A stretch of 64,000 bases of DNA from a virus. The translations under genes and the position numbers were made by a program. Under the pieces are notes generated by a model. That model did no database searches. It was not told the origin of the DNA and saw only the letters and a list, made by a program, of their open reading frames with translations. Position 1 is the stretch's first letter. Each line of letters opens with the position of its first letter. Below are positions 1 through 8,270 of the stretch, piece after piece. The DNA lies in the IMG/VR virus record IMGVR_UViG_3300025647_000019, positions 29,965-93,964 of that record. One strand, 5' to 3'.

Positions 1-1
1 A

Positions 2-703
2 TTAGCACAAGACCTTGCAGCATACCACAGTGTTGATGCTGAAGCAGAACTAACTGGATTGCTTTCCGAGGAACTTGCCGCTGAAATTGATCGTGAAATT
101 ATTCGCGACCTAATCAATGTAGCTGCATTCCAGGATCAATGGAATTACAGTAGATCTGCATCAAGTGTGCGTGTTGATGGTGTAACTGTTTCACCTGATA
201 CTGCATCTGGATATGTGACACAAAAAGAATGGAACCAGACATTGATCACTAAGATCAACAAAGTTTCAGCAGCTATTCATAAGGCAACTCTACGTGGTGG
301 AGCCAACTGGATCGTATGCTCAACTGAAGTTGGATCTGTCTTAGAAGATCTTGAAAAGTTCCACGCAGTAAACAAGGATGACGACTTCCAATTCAATATG
401 GGTATCGAACAAATCGGTAGTCTAGGAAGCCGCTATACTGTTTACAAGGATCCTTATTTACCACAAAGCGTCCTGCTTATGGGTCATAAGGGCTCAAGCT
501 TCATGGATACTGGATATGTGTATGCTCCATACATTCCATTCCAGTTGACTCCAGTTGTTCTTGATCCGGACGATTTCACACCTCGTAAGGGTATCATGAC
601 TCGTTACGCTAAGAAGGTAGTTAATAACCGCTACTTTGGTTTAATTAGAGTCATTTTCCCAAGCGAATATGATATCATTCATCAAGATCAAATTCCAAGT
701 TAA
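2..703 (+). CDS. 23: Major capsid protein, C-terminal part (T4 gp23-like)
   Basis: This is the C-terminal 233 residues of a T4-type major capsid protein; the reading frame is open from the left edge, so the 5' part lies outside the window. The segment reading DAEAELTGLLSEELAAEIDR followed by REIIRDLINVA is the typical late-middle portion of gp23-type HK97-fold capsid proteins. The end (APYIPFQL, PDDFTPRKG, then TRYAKKVV) is the usual P-domain and A-domain tail of the family. The gene is followed at once by a strong terminator, as expected for a highly expressed late gene. The family is clear from sequence pattern; exact type is inferred without a database search. Confidence 0.9.
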   Translation, partial: LAQDLAAYHSVDAEAELTGLLSEELAAEIDREIIRDLINVAAFQDQWNYSRSASSVRVDGVTVSPDTASGYVTQKEWNQTLITKINKVSAAIHKATLRGGANWIVCSTEVGSVLEDLEKFHAVNKDDDFQFNMGIEQIGSLGSRYTVYKDPYLPQSVLLMGHKGSSFMDTGYVYAPYIPFQLTPVVLDPDDFTPRKGIMTRYAKKVVNNRYFGLIRVIFPSEYDIIHQDQIPS

Positions 704-721
704 TAACTAGGAATTAATCTG

Positions 722-753
722 AATGGGAGATCTTCGGATCTCCCATTTTTTAT
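722..753 (+). terminator. Rho-independent terminator after the capsid gene
   Basis: An 11-bp perfect stem (AATGGGAGATC pairing with GATCTCCCATT) encloses a TTCG tetraloop at 733-736 and is followed by a T-rich tract. UUCG is an unusually stable loop. It isolates the capsid transcript from the neck genes. Confidence 0.9.
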
Positions 754-760
754 GAACTTA

Positions 761-768
761 GATAAATA
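761..768 (+). promoter_or_regulatory. Possible T4-type late promoter (GATAAATA)
   Basis: The octamer GATAAATA matches 7 of 8 positions of the T4 late -10 consensus TATAAATA. It lies between the capsid terminator and the next gene, 40 nt before its ATG, where a new promoter is needed. In an AT-rich genome the match alone is weak. Confidence 0.4.
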
Positions 769-807
769 ATTTTAATATTTATTAACACAATGAATGGAGT
801 CCATTAA

Positions 808-1905
808 ATGGCCAATTATATTTCTACTGACCCCGAAGTAACGGGGATGACAGATTATATTTCTTCTATGCTAGGGGCACCGGTTGTTAACGTTGAATTA
901 GTTGCATCCCAATATACTCATGCATTTAATACAGCAATCGAAGAATATAGTAATTATATTAATCAGTGGGCAATTAAATCTCATATTGCAAATGCTCTTG
1001 GTCTTCCTTCTTCACAAGATTTTACTCTTAGATGGGTATCTCAAAATTTTGAGTTTGCAAAATCCTTTTCAAAAGCATATTCCGAACAAGTAAATGTTGG
1101 TGGCGAAGTTCCCGTAAGGAAAGATTATATAACTTTAGCTAATGATAAACAAACATATTATCTTCCAAATGATAGACAAATAATAGATGTTATGTGGCAT
1201 GAACCTGTTGCTATTAATCGATACCTAATTGATCCGAATACAAATCCAGCTTGGGTAAATCAAGAATTTGGCTGGGCTTATATGGGATCGTCACTTCAAT
1301 ATGTAGCTCCAGTTTCATTTACAATTCAATTATCAAATGCAACTGAATTGAGATATAGAACATTGCGTGGGGATTTTTCATATACTGTAAGACCTGCTCC
1401 GGCCGATGCTACAAGAACCGGAGATGACTATACAGGAGTAACAACAAATGCTGTTTCAATATATCCAGTTCCAACAGGTCAGTATGTTGGAGATAGAGTC
1501 TGGTATTTTTATAAACTAAATGAAGACCTTAATGCCTATGCAAATCAGCAAGCTGGAGATTATATTTCAAATCCAGGAACAATGCCAATTGATGAAATAC
1601 CTTATTCGGCATTTAATTCAGCATCAAAAAGATGGGTTAAGCAATATTCACTAGCTTTGGCAAAAGAAATACTTGGAAGAATAAGATCTAAATTTAGTGA
1701 ATTACCAATTCCCGATGCTACAGTAACTTTAGATGGAGATACTTTAATATCTGAAGCTCAACAAGAAAAACAAGATCTAAAAGAATATCTTCTTAATGAA
1801 CTTGAAGCAATGGACATTGGAAAGCTTATTGCTGACGATGCTGATGCTGCAGAAAATATTAATAGGTCATTAAGTTTTAATCCTGGAGGTCTTTTCATTG
1901 GCTGA
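808..1905 (+). CDS. Probable neck / head-tail connector protein (gp13-like position)
   Basis: A 365-residue soluble protein directly after the capsid gene and before the sheath, the position held by the neck proteins gp13-gp15 in many T4-like phages. The N-terminus is helical with a pattern (GAPVVNVEL, then AFNTAIEEYSNYIN) common in phage head-completion and adaptor proteins. The middle is beta-rich and the last 100 residues are again helical. ATG start with weak upstream pairing (GGAGTCC). The next gene starts at a TTG inside its end, so the two are translationally coupled. The neck role is inferred mainly from gene order; no catalytic motif is visible. Confidence 0.55.
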   Translation: MANYISTDPEVTGMTDYISSMLGAPVVNVELVASQYTHAFNTAIEEYSNYINQWAIKSHIANALGLPSSQDFTLRWVSQNFEFAKSFSKAYSEQVNVGGEVPVRKDYITLANDKQTYYLPNDRQIIDVMWHEPVAINRYLIDPNTNPAWVNQEFGWAYMGSSLQYVAPVSFTIQLSNATELRYRTLRGDFSYTVRPAPADATRTGDDYTGVTTNAVSIYPVPTGQYVGDRVWYFYKLNEDLNAYANQQAGDYISNPGTMPIDEIPYSAFNSASKRWVKQYSLALAKEILGRIRSKFSELPIPDATVTLDGDTLISEAQQEKQDLKEYLLNELEAMDIGKLIADDADAAENINRSLSFNPGGLFIG

Positions 1906-2380
1906 CGGACTACCTATTTGGTTTAATGATGAAGAATTCACCCTTTTTAAAAATTTAGGGAGAGAACTAGTTGAGACATTAACCAATCAGCATTTTATTT
2001 TATATTCGATTTCATATGGGGAAACCTCATCAAATCTTTATGGGGAATCAAAACATAAAGTATACTCTGCTCAAACAAAAGTAATAGGAAGAATTCAAAT
2101 TGTGGATTCTGATATTGTTGAACAGGGGGGAGTAAGACGTATGGCCAAAGGCGATATGACTGCCTGGGTCTATGATGATCATCTCGTCGAATTGGGATTA
2201 AGTATTAAAGTTGGGGATTTTATTGGCTTTGAAGGAAAATTTTATGAAATATATGATGCAGGATATAATCAAGATGAAATAAATAGAAAACTTGGTGTAG
2301 ATAGAGAATATTATCATGAAATAAAAGCTAAAGTTATCACAGACGACATTTTTAAATCCATTGAGGGAGATTTTGAATAA
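1898..2380 (+). CDS. Probable neck protein (gp14-like position)
   Basis: A 160-residue protein starting at TTG; GGAGGT at 1885-1890 is seven bases upstream and overlaps the end of the preceding gene, which decides the start. The N-terminus (LPIWFNDEEFTLFKNLGREL, then VETLTNQHFILYSI) is helical, followed by a beta-rich part containing GDFIGFEGKFYEIYDA, a pattern typical of small phage neck or head-tail joining proteins whose barrel loops contact the portal ring. It sits between two other putative neck genes, which supports an adaptor or tail-terminator role. Much shorter than T4 gp14 (256 residues), so equivalence is only positional. Confidence 0.5.
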   Translation: MADGLPIWFNDEEFTLFKNLGRELVETLTNQHFILYSISYGETSSNLYGESKHKVYSAQTKVIGRIQIVDSDIVEQGGVRRMAKGDMTAWVYDDHLVELGLSIKVGDFIGFEGKFYEIYDAGYNQDEINRKLGVDREYYHEIKAKVITDDIFKSIEGDFE

Positions 2381-2616
2381 TGGAAAAAGATGAATTAAAA
2401 GAATTAATTAAAGAATGTATTCTTGAAGAAGCATATTGGGTATCAAGAGATTCAATTGTTAGATTAATGAATGAAATTGAAAGACTATTAGATGGCACAT
2501 ATGAAGATGCTGTTATGGGATGGGCAGAAAAAACAAGTGATAATGTACTTAAAAAATATGTAAAAAGCTTTTCTGAAGTTAAAACTGCATTAAAAGATAT
2601 GCAAAAATATACATAG
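2380..2616 (+). CDS. Small protein with capsid-targeting-like N-terminus
   Basis: A 78-residue, mostly helical, charged protein. Residues 1-16 (MEKDELKELIKECILE) are nearly identical to the starts of several other small proteins here (2803, 3039, 6383, 7682). This short amphipathic, acidic peptide ends in I/L-x-E, which is the form of T4 capsid-targeting peptides cut by the gp21 prohead protease. I infer, without proof, that it may be packaged into the head. The rest is unrecognised. Its start overlaps the stop of the previous gene (TAATG). Confidence 0.6.
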   Translation: MEKDELKELIKECILEEAYWVSRDSIVRLMNEIERLLDGTYEDAVMGWAEKTSDNVLKKYVKSFSEVKTALKDMQKYT

Positions 2617-2625
2617 GAATAAATA

Positions 2626-3042
2626 ATGTATAAACTTGACATAAATAAAGGCGATATAATCCTTCGTGGAAAATATAGAAATAAAAAAGAAGTTGTTAAA
2701 ACCTTTGGTCACGATGATAAAGGCCAACCAACAATAAATGGAAAGAGAATTCTCAATTTTAACATTGAGAAATTATTGCCTAAGAAAGAGATTAAAGAGA
2801 TAATGAAAAAATCAGAATTAAAAGAACTAATTAAAGAGTGTCTTCTTGAAGAAGAATATTCTAAGCGAACTGTTGAATCATTCGCCGAAGATATTTTCTT
2901 TGAAATCTATGAAATTGGAAAATCAAATGGATACCCAGTTCAAGAACATGGATTTTTAGAAGAAACATATAAAGCATTGGTTAAGTATATCAATAAAAAG
3001 CTTAAACAAGGCAAGATAAGTAGAGGTGGATTTGGTAGATGA
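2626..3042 (+). CDS. Two-part small phage protein: RGKYRNKK domain plus targeting-like peptide and helical tail
   Basis: 138 residues in two blocks. Residues 1-55 (DIILRGKYRNKK, then QPTINGKRIL) form a compact beta-rich domain of a type I recognise as a stand-alone small protein in many marine phages. Residue 60 is a methionine that begins a perfect copy of the shared peptide MKKSELKELIKEC; its ATG at 2803 could be a second start giving a 79-residue protein. The ORF may therefore be a fusion or two nested in-frame genes. Function unknown. Its 3' end overlaps the next gene by 4 nt. Confidence 0.6.
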   Translation: MYKLDINKGDIILRGKYRNKKEVVKTFGHDDKGQPTINGKRILNFNIEKLLPKKEIKEIMKKSELKELIKECLLEEEYSKRTVESFAEDIFFEIYEIGKSNGYPVQEHGFLEETYKALVKYINKKLKQGKISRGGFGR

Positions 3043-3365
3043 AAAAATCAGAATTGAAAACCCTCATAAAGGAATGTTTTCTTGAACTTCAAGAAGACCG
3101 TCTTCTTGAAGAATATGACGATCCTTCATTAGCATATTCAAAAAAAGAGCTAAAGAGTATCTTAAAAGATATTGATCAAATTTGGAAGCTAATATCAAGA
3201 ATGGATAAATCAATAAAGGGAGCATTTAGACCGGGACAAGCTGGAACGACATTACAATGGGATAAATTGTATGATACAGTTGGAAGTAAATATTTTGAAT
3301 CAGTAAGATATGCTCTTGAGGATTTTCAAGAGTCCGTTAAAAAAGCTTTAAAGGAAATTAAATGA
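3039..3365 (+). CDS. Small protein with capsid-targeting-like N-terminus
   Basis: 108 residues. It begins MKKSELKTLIKECFLELQ, a member of the repeated N-terminal peptide family of this phage, followed by a highly charged helical body (two likely long helices around residues 30-60 and 75-105). No known domain recognised. It overlaps both neighbours by 4 nt (ATGA), so it is coupled to the morphogenesis operon. A head-internal or assembly role is inferred from the peptide and the location only. Confidence 0.6.
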   Translation: MKKSELKTLIKECFLELQEDRLLEEYDDPSLAYSKKELKSILKDIDQIWKLISRMDKSIKGAFRPGQAGTTLQWDKLYDTVGSKYFESVRYALEDFQESVKKALKEIK

Positions 3366-4087
3366 AAAGATTTCCTCCAGGATATCAAGCGTCAACACTT
3401 GAAGAACCCGAATGGTTTAAAGATCCGAATCCATTACAAACTCAACAAACTTTTTTTCCGATAGCAATAGGATTGGAAGATATTGATCAAGGGGTTATGG
3501 ATTGGTTTGTGGAAAAAGAAATAAAAATAGATGGAAAAAATGTTCCTGTATTTTTCTTAACTCCTGAAAAATGGGCTGAATTTAAACACAGTTGGACATA
3601 TACTGATCAAAATCATAACATTAAATTTCCATATATAACTGTGAGAAGAACTCAAGCTCCTAGATTATCTCAAAATCCAGTTAAAGGTCGTGTTGTTAAT
3701 CCTAGAAAATTTACCACTTATAAGATTCCATATTATGATAATAATGGAATGACATACAAATTTTATAAAGTTCCTCAACCAATAAAAGTTGAATTGGAAT
3801 ATGAAATTAGAGCTTTAACTCATTACATGACGGATATTAATCAGATAAATGAAGCATTTTTACGGCATTTCGCGAGTCTACATTCATATTTAAATATACA
3901 ACAGCACTATATGCCAATGAAGATCGAGAATGTCAGTGATGAATCTGATTATACTACGGATCTTAGTGAGGAGAGGATTATCCATACCCTCTATACTATT
4001 ACTGTGCAAGGGTACCTTATCGATAAAGAAGAGTTTGAAGAAAAAATTGGGCTTAAAAGTACTACTGTTAGTATAACAGAAGCCTAA
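3362..4087 (+). CDS. Probable tail-completion / sheath-proximal neck protein (gp15-like position)
   Basis: A 241-residue protein immediately before the sheath gene, where T4-like phages carry gp15 (tail terminator and sheath stabiliser). It is mixed alpha/beta; the central part (YKIPYYDNNGMTYKFYKVPQ followed by PIKVELEYEIRALTHYM) has the alternating strand pattern of tail-terminator folds, and the C-terminus (RIIHTLYTITVQGYLI) is a long strand pair, as in small-terminase or gp15-like rings. Start ATG preceded by AAAGGAAATTAA. Assignment is by order and general pattern; I cannot exclude another neck component. Confidence 0.5.
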   Translation: MKRFPPGYQASTLEEPEWFKDPNPLQTQQTFFPIAIGLEDIDQGVMDWFVEKEIKIDGKNVPVFFLTPEKWAEFKHSWTYTDQNHNIKFPYITVRRTQAPRLSQNPVKGRVVNPRKFTTYKIPYYDNNGMTYKFYKVPQPIKVELEYEIRALTHYMTDINQINEAFLRHFASLHSYLNIQQHYMPMKIENVSDESDYTTDLSEERIIHTLYTITVQGYLIDKEEFEEKIGLKSTTVSITEA

Positions 4088-4114
4088 CATAAGAATTATG
4101 AAAGAGAGAAAATA

Positions 4115-6334
4115 ATGGCAGAAATATTTGTTTCTCCGGGCGTATATGTTCGCGAGAGAGATTTTTCCTACTATGTATCAAGTGTAAATGAATCTTCATT
4201 AGCATTAGTAGGAGAAACAAAAAAGGGTCCAGCATTTTTACCTACAATGATTTCTAATATTTCAGAATTTAAAGAAATCTTTGGTAACTTAGATCCAAAT
4301 AAAATTCTAGGCTACTCAGCTAAGAATTATTTTAAGTATGCAAATCGAGCATATGTAACTAGAGTCTTAGGAAGCGATTCTTTAAGAGGGACAAATAACA
4401 TTCTTGCTATTGTTTCTTCTGGGGCTTCTCCAGTTGTATTAGCAACATTCCTTTGCTCTGGGGCTCTTCAAGTTAACATTACAGGATCAAGTACATCTTT
4501 AGATGCTGATTCAACTTTCTATATGAATATAGGGGGGGTTTATAGTGGTAATGTAAGCTTATCAGATGCTAATTCCCCAGTATATGTAGAAACTTTATTC
4601 CCAAGAACGAATACTGTAAATGCTACAACTATTGCTTTACAACATGTATTCCCAATTCAAACTGACGGTCTTCTTGTAGCAACTGGAACTTCAAGTTGTG
4701 TTACTGGAACTACTTTAACTGATGGGCCATTTGATGTAGAAGGATATCTTGCAGCTTCAACTCCGATGATTGTTGGTAATACAGTTGATGCAACAAATGC
4801 TGGAACTAGTTTGTTCACAGTAACCACTATCAGTCATGGACAAGAAGCTAATAAAGACGTAAAAATCACTATTGAAGATATTGATACTGGAAATACGACA
4901 TTCAGTCTTGGCGTTCGTCAATTTAGTGATACAAATGAAGCTCCGATCTATCTTGAAAAGTTTACTCAACTTTCAATGGATCCAACAAATACAAACTATA
5001 TTGCAAGAGCAATTGGTGATAGTAGAGATGGATCTGGGGATTATGCTCAAGTTTCAAAATACATATATGTTACTGTTGAAGCTGGAGCCCCAGCAACGGC
5101 TCTTCCATATGGATTCAATGGAGTTTCTGCACCTTGGAGTGGACAAACTGGATTCCCACAATGGCCAATGGACAAAACTTATGTAACAACTACTTCACTT
5201 AAGAAACAGATTTTAGGATTAAATTTTGATGCTATTGATCCAGATCATATTATGGGTGGTTGGTCAAGTTCATGGAATATTGGAGCATCTTCAGATAAAA
5301 CTCTGACAGGATTCCACTTGAATACTAGTTCAAATGCTACTTTATATCAAGTTCCAACTGTGGATTATATTCCATCAGGTAAAACTTATATGAAGTTTGG
5401 TGTACCTCTATTGGGAGGAAATGATGGTTGGGTACAAAGTGCTCAAACAAGATATACTTTATCTGGAACACCAACTGATTCTCTTGTTGCTTCATATCAA
5501 ACTGCATTTGATCTTATTTCAAGTACAGAAGATTATGATATCAACTTACTAGCAGTACCTGGTGTTGCTTTTGATAATACTATTGGTCAGAATGCTATTG
5601 CTCTTGCAGAATTAAGAGCTGATACTTTCTATGTTGGAGATTTCCCAAGTAACTATACCACAGTTGCTGGAGCAGCTAATGTTCCTTCAAATTCTAGTAT
5701 TGATACAAACTATGCTGCAACATATTGGCCATATGTCAAGATTTATGATTCTGATAACATGCAAGACGTAATGATTCCTCCAACCCCACAAGTGTTGGAA
5801 GCCATTGCTTATACCGATCAAGTTTCTTACCCATGGTTTGCTCCAGCAGGAATGAACCGTGGATTATTAACTGATGTTATCAAGACTCAATATAAATTAA
5901 CTCAAGACGATCGGGATGATCTTTATACTAATAAGATCAATCCAATTGCTACTTTACCTGGACAAGGTTATGCTGTTTGGGGTCAAAAGACTCTTCAAAC
6001 TAGAACAACAGCCTTGGACAGAATCAATGTAAGAAGAATGCTTCTTTATATTGAAAAAGTAATTGCTGGAGCAAGTCGTTATCTTGTATTCGAACAAAAT
6101 GATTCTAAAACTTGGGATCGTTTCAAGAATATGGTTCAACCAGTTCTCGATCGAGTTAAGATCAAACAAGGACTATATGACTTCCGTGTAAAAATGGATG
6201 AAACAACCAATACTCCAGATATGATCGATCGTGGTCAAATGGTTGGAGAAATTTATATTAAACCAACAAAATCAGCAGAAGCAATTCTGATTAACTTCAA
6301 CATTATGCCAACTGGTGCAGTGTTTGAGGAATAA
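4115..6334 (+). CDS. 18: Contractile tail sheath protein (T4 gp18-like)
   Basis: 739 residues. The first 20 residues (MAEIFVSPGVYVRERDFSYY) are the N-terminal beta-hairpin arm typical of gp18-type sheath proteins, followed by SLALVGETKKGPAFLPTMI and a segment on building the ring (EFKEIFGNLD). The C-terminal 200 residues (WGQKTLQTRTTALDRINVRR, then MLLYIEKVI; WDRFKNMVQPVLDRVK; GEIYIKPTKSAEAILINFN) form the conserved sheath core that contacts the tube and links subunits. The middle Thr/Ser-rich part is the variable outer domain. Longer than T4 gp18 (659 residues). GC content is higher than neighbours in places, fitting high expression. Confidence 0.93.
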   Translation: MAEIFVSPGVYVRERDFSYYVSSVNESSLALVGETKKGPAFLPTMISNISEFKEIFGNLDPNKILGYSAKNYFKYANRAYVTRVLGSDSLRGTNNILAIVSSGASPVVLATFLCSGALQVNITGSSTSLDADSTFYMNIGGVYSGNVSLSDANSPVYVETLFPRTNTVNATTIALQHVFPIQTDGLLVATGTSSCVTGTTLTDGPFDVEGYLAASTPMIVGNTVDATNAGTSLFTVTTISHGQEANKDVKITIEDIDTGNTTFSLGVRQFSDTNEAPIYLEKFTQLSMDPTNTNYIARAIGDSRDGSGDYAQVSKYIYVTVEAGAPATALPYGFNGVSAPWSGQTGFPQWPMDKTYVTTTSLKKQILGLNFDAIDPDHIMGGWSSSWNIGASSDKTLTGFHLNTSSNATLYQVPTVDYIPSGKTYMKFGVPLLGGNDGWVQSAQTRYTLSGTPTDSLVASYQTAFDLISSTEDYDINLLAVPGVAFDNTIGQNAIALAELRADTFYVGDFPSNYTTVAGAANVPSNSSIDTNYAATYWPYVKIYDSDNMQDVMIPPTPQVLEAIAYTDQVSYPWFAPAGMNRGLLTDVIKTQYKLTQDDRDDLYTNKINPIATLPGQGYAVWGQKTLQTRTTALDRINVRRMLLYIEKVIAGASRYLVFEQNDSKTWDRFKNMVQPVLDRVKIKQGLYDFRVKMDETTNTPDMIDRGQMVGEIYIKPTKSAEAILINFNIMPTGAVFEE

Positions 6335-6345
6335 TTTAACATAAT

Positions 6346-6365
6346 GGGGAGTTTTCGGACTCCCC
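6346..6365 (+). terminator. Hairpin after the sheath gene, probable weak terminator
   Basis: GGGGAGT pairs with ACTCCCC across a TTTCGG loop. The downstream sequence (TATATTTAGG) is only partly T-rich, so termination is likely incomplete and the next genes can be read through. Confidence 0.6.
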
Positions 6366-6382
6366 TATATTTAGGAGAATAA

Positions 6383-6685
6383 ATGAAAAAGTCTGAATTA
6401 AAAGAAATTATTAAAGAATGCATTCTTGAAGAAGCTAAAGAAGAAGATGATGCTCAATTTGACTATGGATATTTGGCTGATGTTTTTTCGAATATATGTT
6501 CATATGGAATTGATAAATTCGGAAATAGAGAATTAAAAAGCGAATACGATGCCCGTTTTAAAGTGAAGAGTATTGACAGTGTAGGGGGATCTGGGGCTGG
6601 CTCAAAGTCTGCACTTAATGTAAAAGTATCTACCCCAAGGGGAGATAAAGTAATTAAGATAGAAATAAAAGCACCAAGAAAATAA
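6383..6685 (+). CDS. Small protein with capsid-targeting-like N-terminus
   Basis: 100 residues starting MKKSELKEIIKECILEEAKE, another copy of the shared N-terminal peptide with an I-L-E-E end compatible with gp21-type cleavage. The remaining part is beta-rich at the C-terminus (ALNVKVSTPRGDKVIKIEIK) with a Gly-Ser loop. Good ribosome site (TTTAGGAGAATAA). Function unknown; placed between sheath and baseplate chaperone. Confidence 0.6.
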   Translation: MKKSELKEIIKECILEEAKEEDDAQFDYGYLADVFSNICSYGIDKFGNRELKSEYDARFKVKSIDSVGGSGAGSKSALNVKVSTPRGDKVIKIEIKAPRK

Positions 6686-6706
6686 AACAAATAAGGAGTT
6701 ATTTAA

Positions 6707-7510
6707 ATGAGCGATTTACATGATCCTGGCAAAATGAAGCCAGCAGGTTCTTCGGTAGATTTAGAAATGGCTTTTGATGTGATAAGTTTACCTTCAAAAG
6801 GATTAGTTTATTCACCAGAATCCAAATTATATAAAAAAGAAACACTTGAAATAAATTATCTGACAGCAATTCACGAGGATATTTTAACTTCTCCAAATTT
6901 AATTCAAACGGGGTTAATGATTCCAGTTTTATTAAAATCCGTTATTCGAGACAAACAGATTGATGTAGATGAATTATGTTTGGGAGATCGAAATACAATT
7001 CTTATTTGGTTAAGATCTACAGGATATGGTTCTGAATATCCGGTTAGATTAAATTGTGTGGATTGTGGAGCAAATTATACTTATGAATTTGATTTATCTA
7101 AACTGGATATAAAAGAATTAGAAGCTAAGCCTGATGATAATGGTTTATTCGAATTTACTTTACCAGTTAGTAAGAAATTAATTAAATTTAGATTTCTAAA
7201 TAGTAAGGATGAAAAAGAAATTAATGATATAGTATCTTCTAAGAAGAAAAAGCTTGGAAATAAAATTAATAATAGTCTTTCATTAAAGATGTTCAGAATA
7301 ATTCAAGAAGTTGAAGGAAATGAAGATCGAGGATATATTAGATCTTTTACTGAAAGTATGCCTGTAAAAGACGCCAAAGAATTCCGAAAATATTTGCAGG
7401 AAATAGAGCCTGGAGTTGTTATGAAACAAGAAGCTAAATGCTCTGAATGTGGATCTATCCACGAGGAGGTTGTGCCTATTCAGGCGAGCTTTTTTTGGCC
7501 TGACAGCTGA
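6707..7510 (+). CDS. 26: Baseplate hub / tail assembly chaperone (T4 gp26-like)
   Basis: 267 residues, resembling the T4 gp26-type baseplate protein family (T4_baseplate). N-terminal part contains FDVISLPSKGLVYSPESK and the conserved run on YLTAIHEDILTSPNLIQTGL. Cys117-x2-Cys120 and Cys245-x2-Cys248 could together bind one zinc. Related proteins act during hub or tape-measure assembly and are usually not strong virion components. Good start (ATAAGGAGTTATTTAAATG). The end overlaps a downstream frame, and a run of seven T at 7490-7496 with a GAGGAGG site upstream suggests a programmed shift that would add the next frame as a C-terminal extension. Confidence 0.75.
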   Translation: MSDLHDPGKMKPAGSSVDLEMAFDVISLPSKGLVYSPESKLYKKETLEINYLTAIHEDILTSPNLIQTGLMIPVLLKSVIRDKQIDVDELCLGDRNTILIWLRSTGYGSEYPVRLNCVDCGANYTYEFDLSKLDIKELEAKPDDNGLFEFTLPVSKKLIKFRFLNSKDEKEINDIVSSKKKKLGNKINNSLSLKMFRIIQEVEGNEDRGYIRSFTESMPVKDAKEFRKYLQEIEPGVVMKQEAKCSECGSIHEEVVPIQASFFWPDS

Positions 7511-7685
7511 GCATAAACAATATTTCTATGAGGAATTATTTAGTTTAGCATATTATGGGAAAATAAGTATTTCAGAAGCTCAGAGAATGCCTATTTATAC
7601 AAGACAATGGTTTATTCAAAGAGTAAAAAAAGAACTAAAAGAACTAAAGAAAAAACAAGATCAAGCTTTAAAGGGTAAAAAATGA
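7449..7685 (+). CDS. +1-frame extension of the gp26-like chaperone (probable frameshift product)
   Basis: In the +1 frame relative to the gp26-like gene. The meaningful sequence begins near FFGLTAEHKQYFYEELFSLA and runs through MPIYTRQWFIQRV to a lysine-rich coiled end, a pattern I associate with C-terminal parts of tail assembly chaperones (helix, MPI, then R-x-W-F). Its residues before 7490 read like a shadow frame, and no start codon lies at proper distance from GAGGAGG (7463-7469): TTG 7470 is immediately adjacent and GTG 7449 is upstream of it. The likely product is therefore a gp26-like fusion made by a shift at TTT TTT T, comparable to the G/GT arrangement of lambda. A stand-alone small protein is the alternative. 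Confidence 0.55.
   Translation: MDLSTRRLCLFRRAFFGLTAEHKQYFYEELFSLAYYGKISISEAQRMPIYTRQWFIQRVKKELKELKKKQDQALKGKK
7490..7496 (+). other. Candidate +1 (or -2) frameshift site, seven T
   Basis: The frame-0 codons AGC TTT TTT TGG contain seven consecutive T, allowing tRNA-Phe to re-pair after slipping one base forward into TTT GGC. GAGGAGG (7463-7469) is 20 nt upstream; internal anti-rRNA pairing is known to stimulate some bacterial shifts, though usually at shorter spacing. Zero-frame stop is 12 nt downstream at 7508. Confidence 0.5.
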
Positions 7686-8008
7686 AAAAATCAGAATTGA
7701 AAGAGCTTATTAAAGAGTGTATTTCAGAATTAAATGAAGGTAAAAAATATATTGAACCTGAGGATCTTTCGGAATTTGTTCGTGAAAAAAATATATTTAA
7801 AAAAATATATGGAAAGGATTTTCAATGGTCCGATAAAATTGAAAGAGATGGAATAGGAAAATCTCAAGAAAAGAAAATGGAAAAATGGATTATGAATAAA
7901 ACGGATCTACCTGAAAATCCCAAAAGATATGACCCCGATAATTGGGAAGATTATTTTATGCAATTTTGGGAAGATTTTTATTATCGTCAAAACCCCGACT
8001 ATCTATAG
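7682..8008 (+). CDS. Small protein with capsid-targeting-like N-terminus
   Basis: 108 residues beginning MKKSELKELIKECISELNEG, the best conserved version of the shared N-terminal peptide; ISELNE offers an I/L-x-E cleavage context. The rest is charged with an aromatic-rich C-terminus (NWEDYFMQFWEDFYYRQNPD). No recognised domain. Its ATG overlaps the stop of the chaperone extension, so it is coupled. Confidence 0.6.
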   Translation: MKKSELKELIKECISELNEGKKYIEPEDLSEFVREKNIFKKIYGKDFQWSDKIERDGIGKSQEKKMEKWIMNKTDLPENPKRYDPDNWEDYFMQFWEDFYYRQNPDYL

Positions 8009-8020
8009 AAAGGAAAAATA

Positions 8021-8239
8021 ATGGGAATTTACAAATCAGGATTAAGCGTATGGCAAAGAAATAGAGCTAAACTTCCAGCGGATCATGCGGGAGATAAAGA
8101 AGTAATTGGGGGAGAAACTCCCGGTAAATACTTAGGGGAAAAAGAGACCCCTCCTGCTCCTGAACCTGCACCAAAAGCTGTCGTAGAGGAAAAAAAAGAA
8201 CCAGTAGCTAAGAAAACTACTCCTAAGACCAAAAAATAA
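8021..8239 (+). CDS. Small Pro/Lys-tailed unknown protein
   Basis: 72 residues. The N-terminal half is a short charged region (YKSGLSVWQRNRAKLPADHA); from residue 44 on it is a low-complexity Pro-Ala-Lys-Glu tail ending in TTPKTKK, probably disordered. Good ribosome site (GAAAGGAAAAATA). Last gene before the convergent terminator region. Function unknown. Confidence 0.5.
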   Translation: MGIYKSGLSVWQRNRAKLPADHAGDKEVIGGETPGKYLGEKETPPAPEPAPKAVVEEKKEPVAKKTTPKTKK

Positions 8240-8270
8240 TTAAGGGCTTATACTTTACCCTTAATAAAAA

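Noticed and set aside
2352-2642. Minus-strand open frame of 96 codons opposite the small-protein genes
   Set aside because: It is the complement of three convincing overlapping + strand genes with good ribosome sites; its composition (Ser, Ile, Leu, Phe) is typical of antisense of AT-rich coding DNA.
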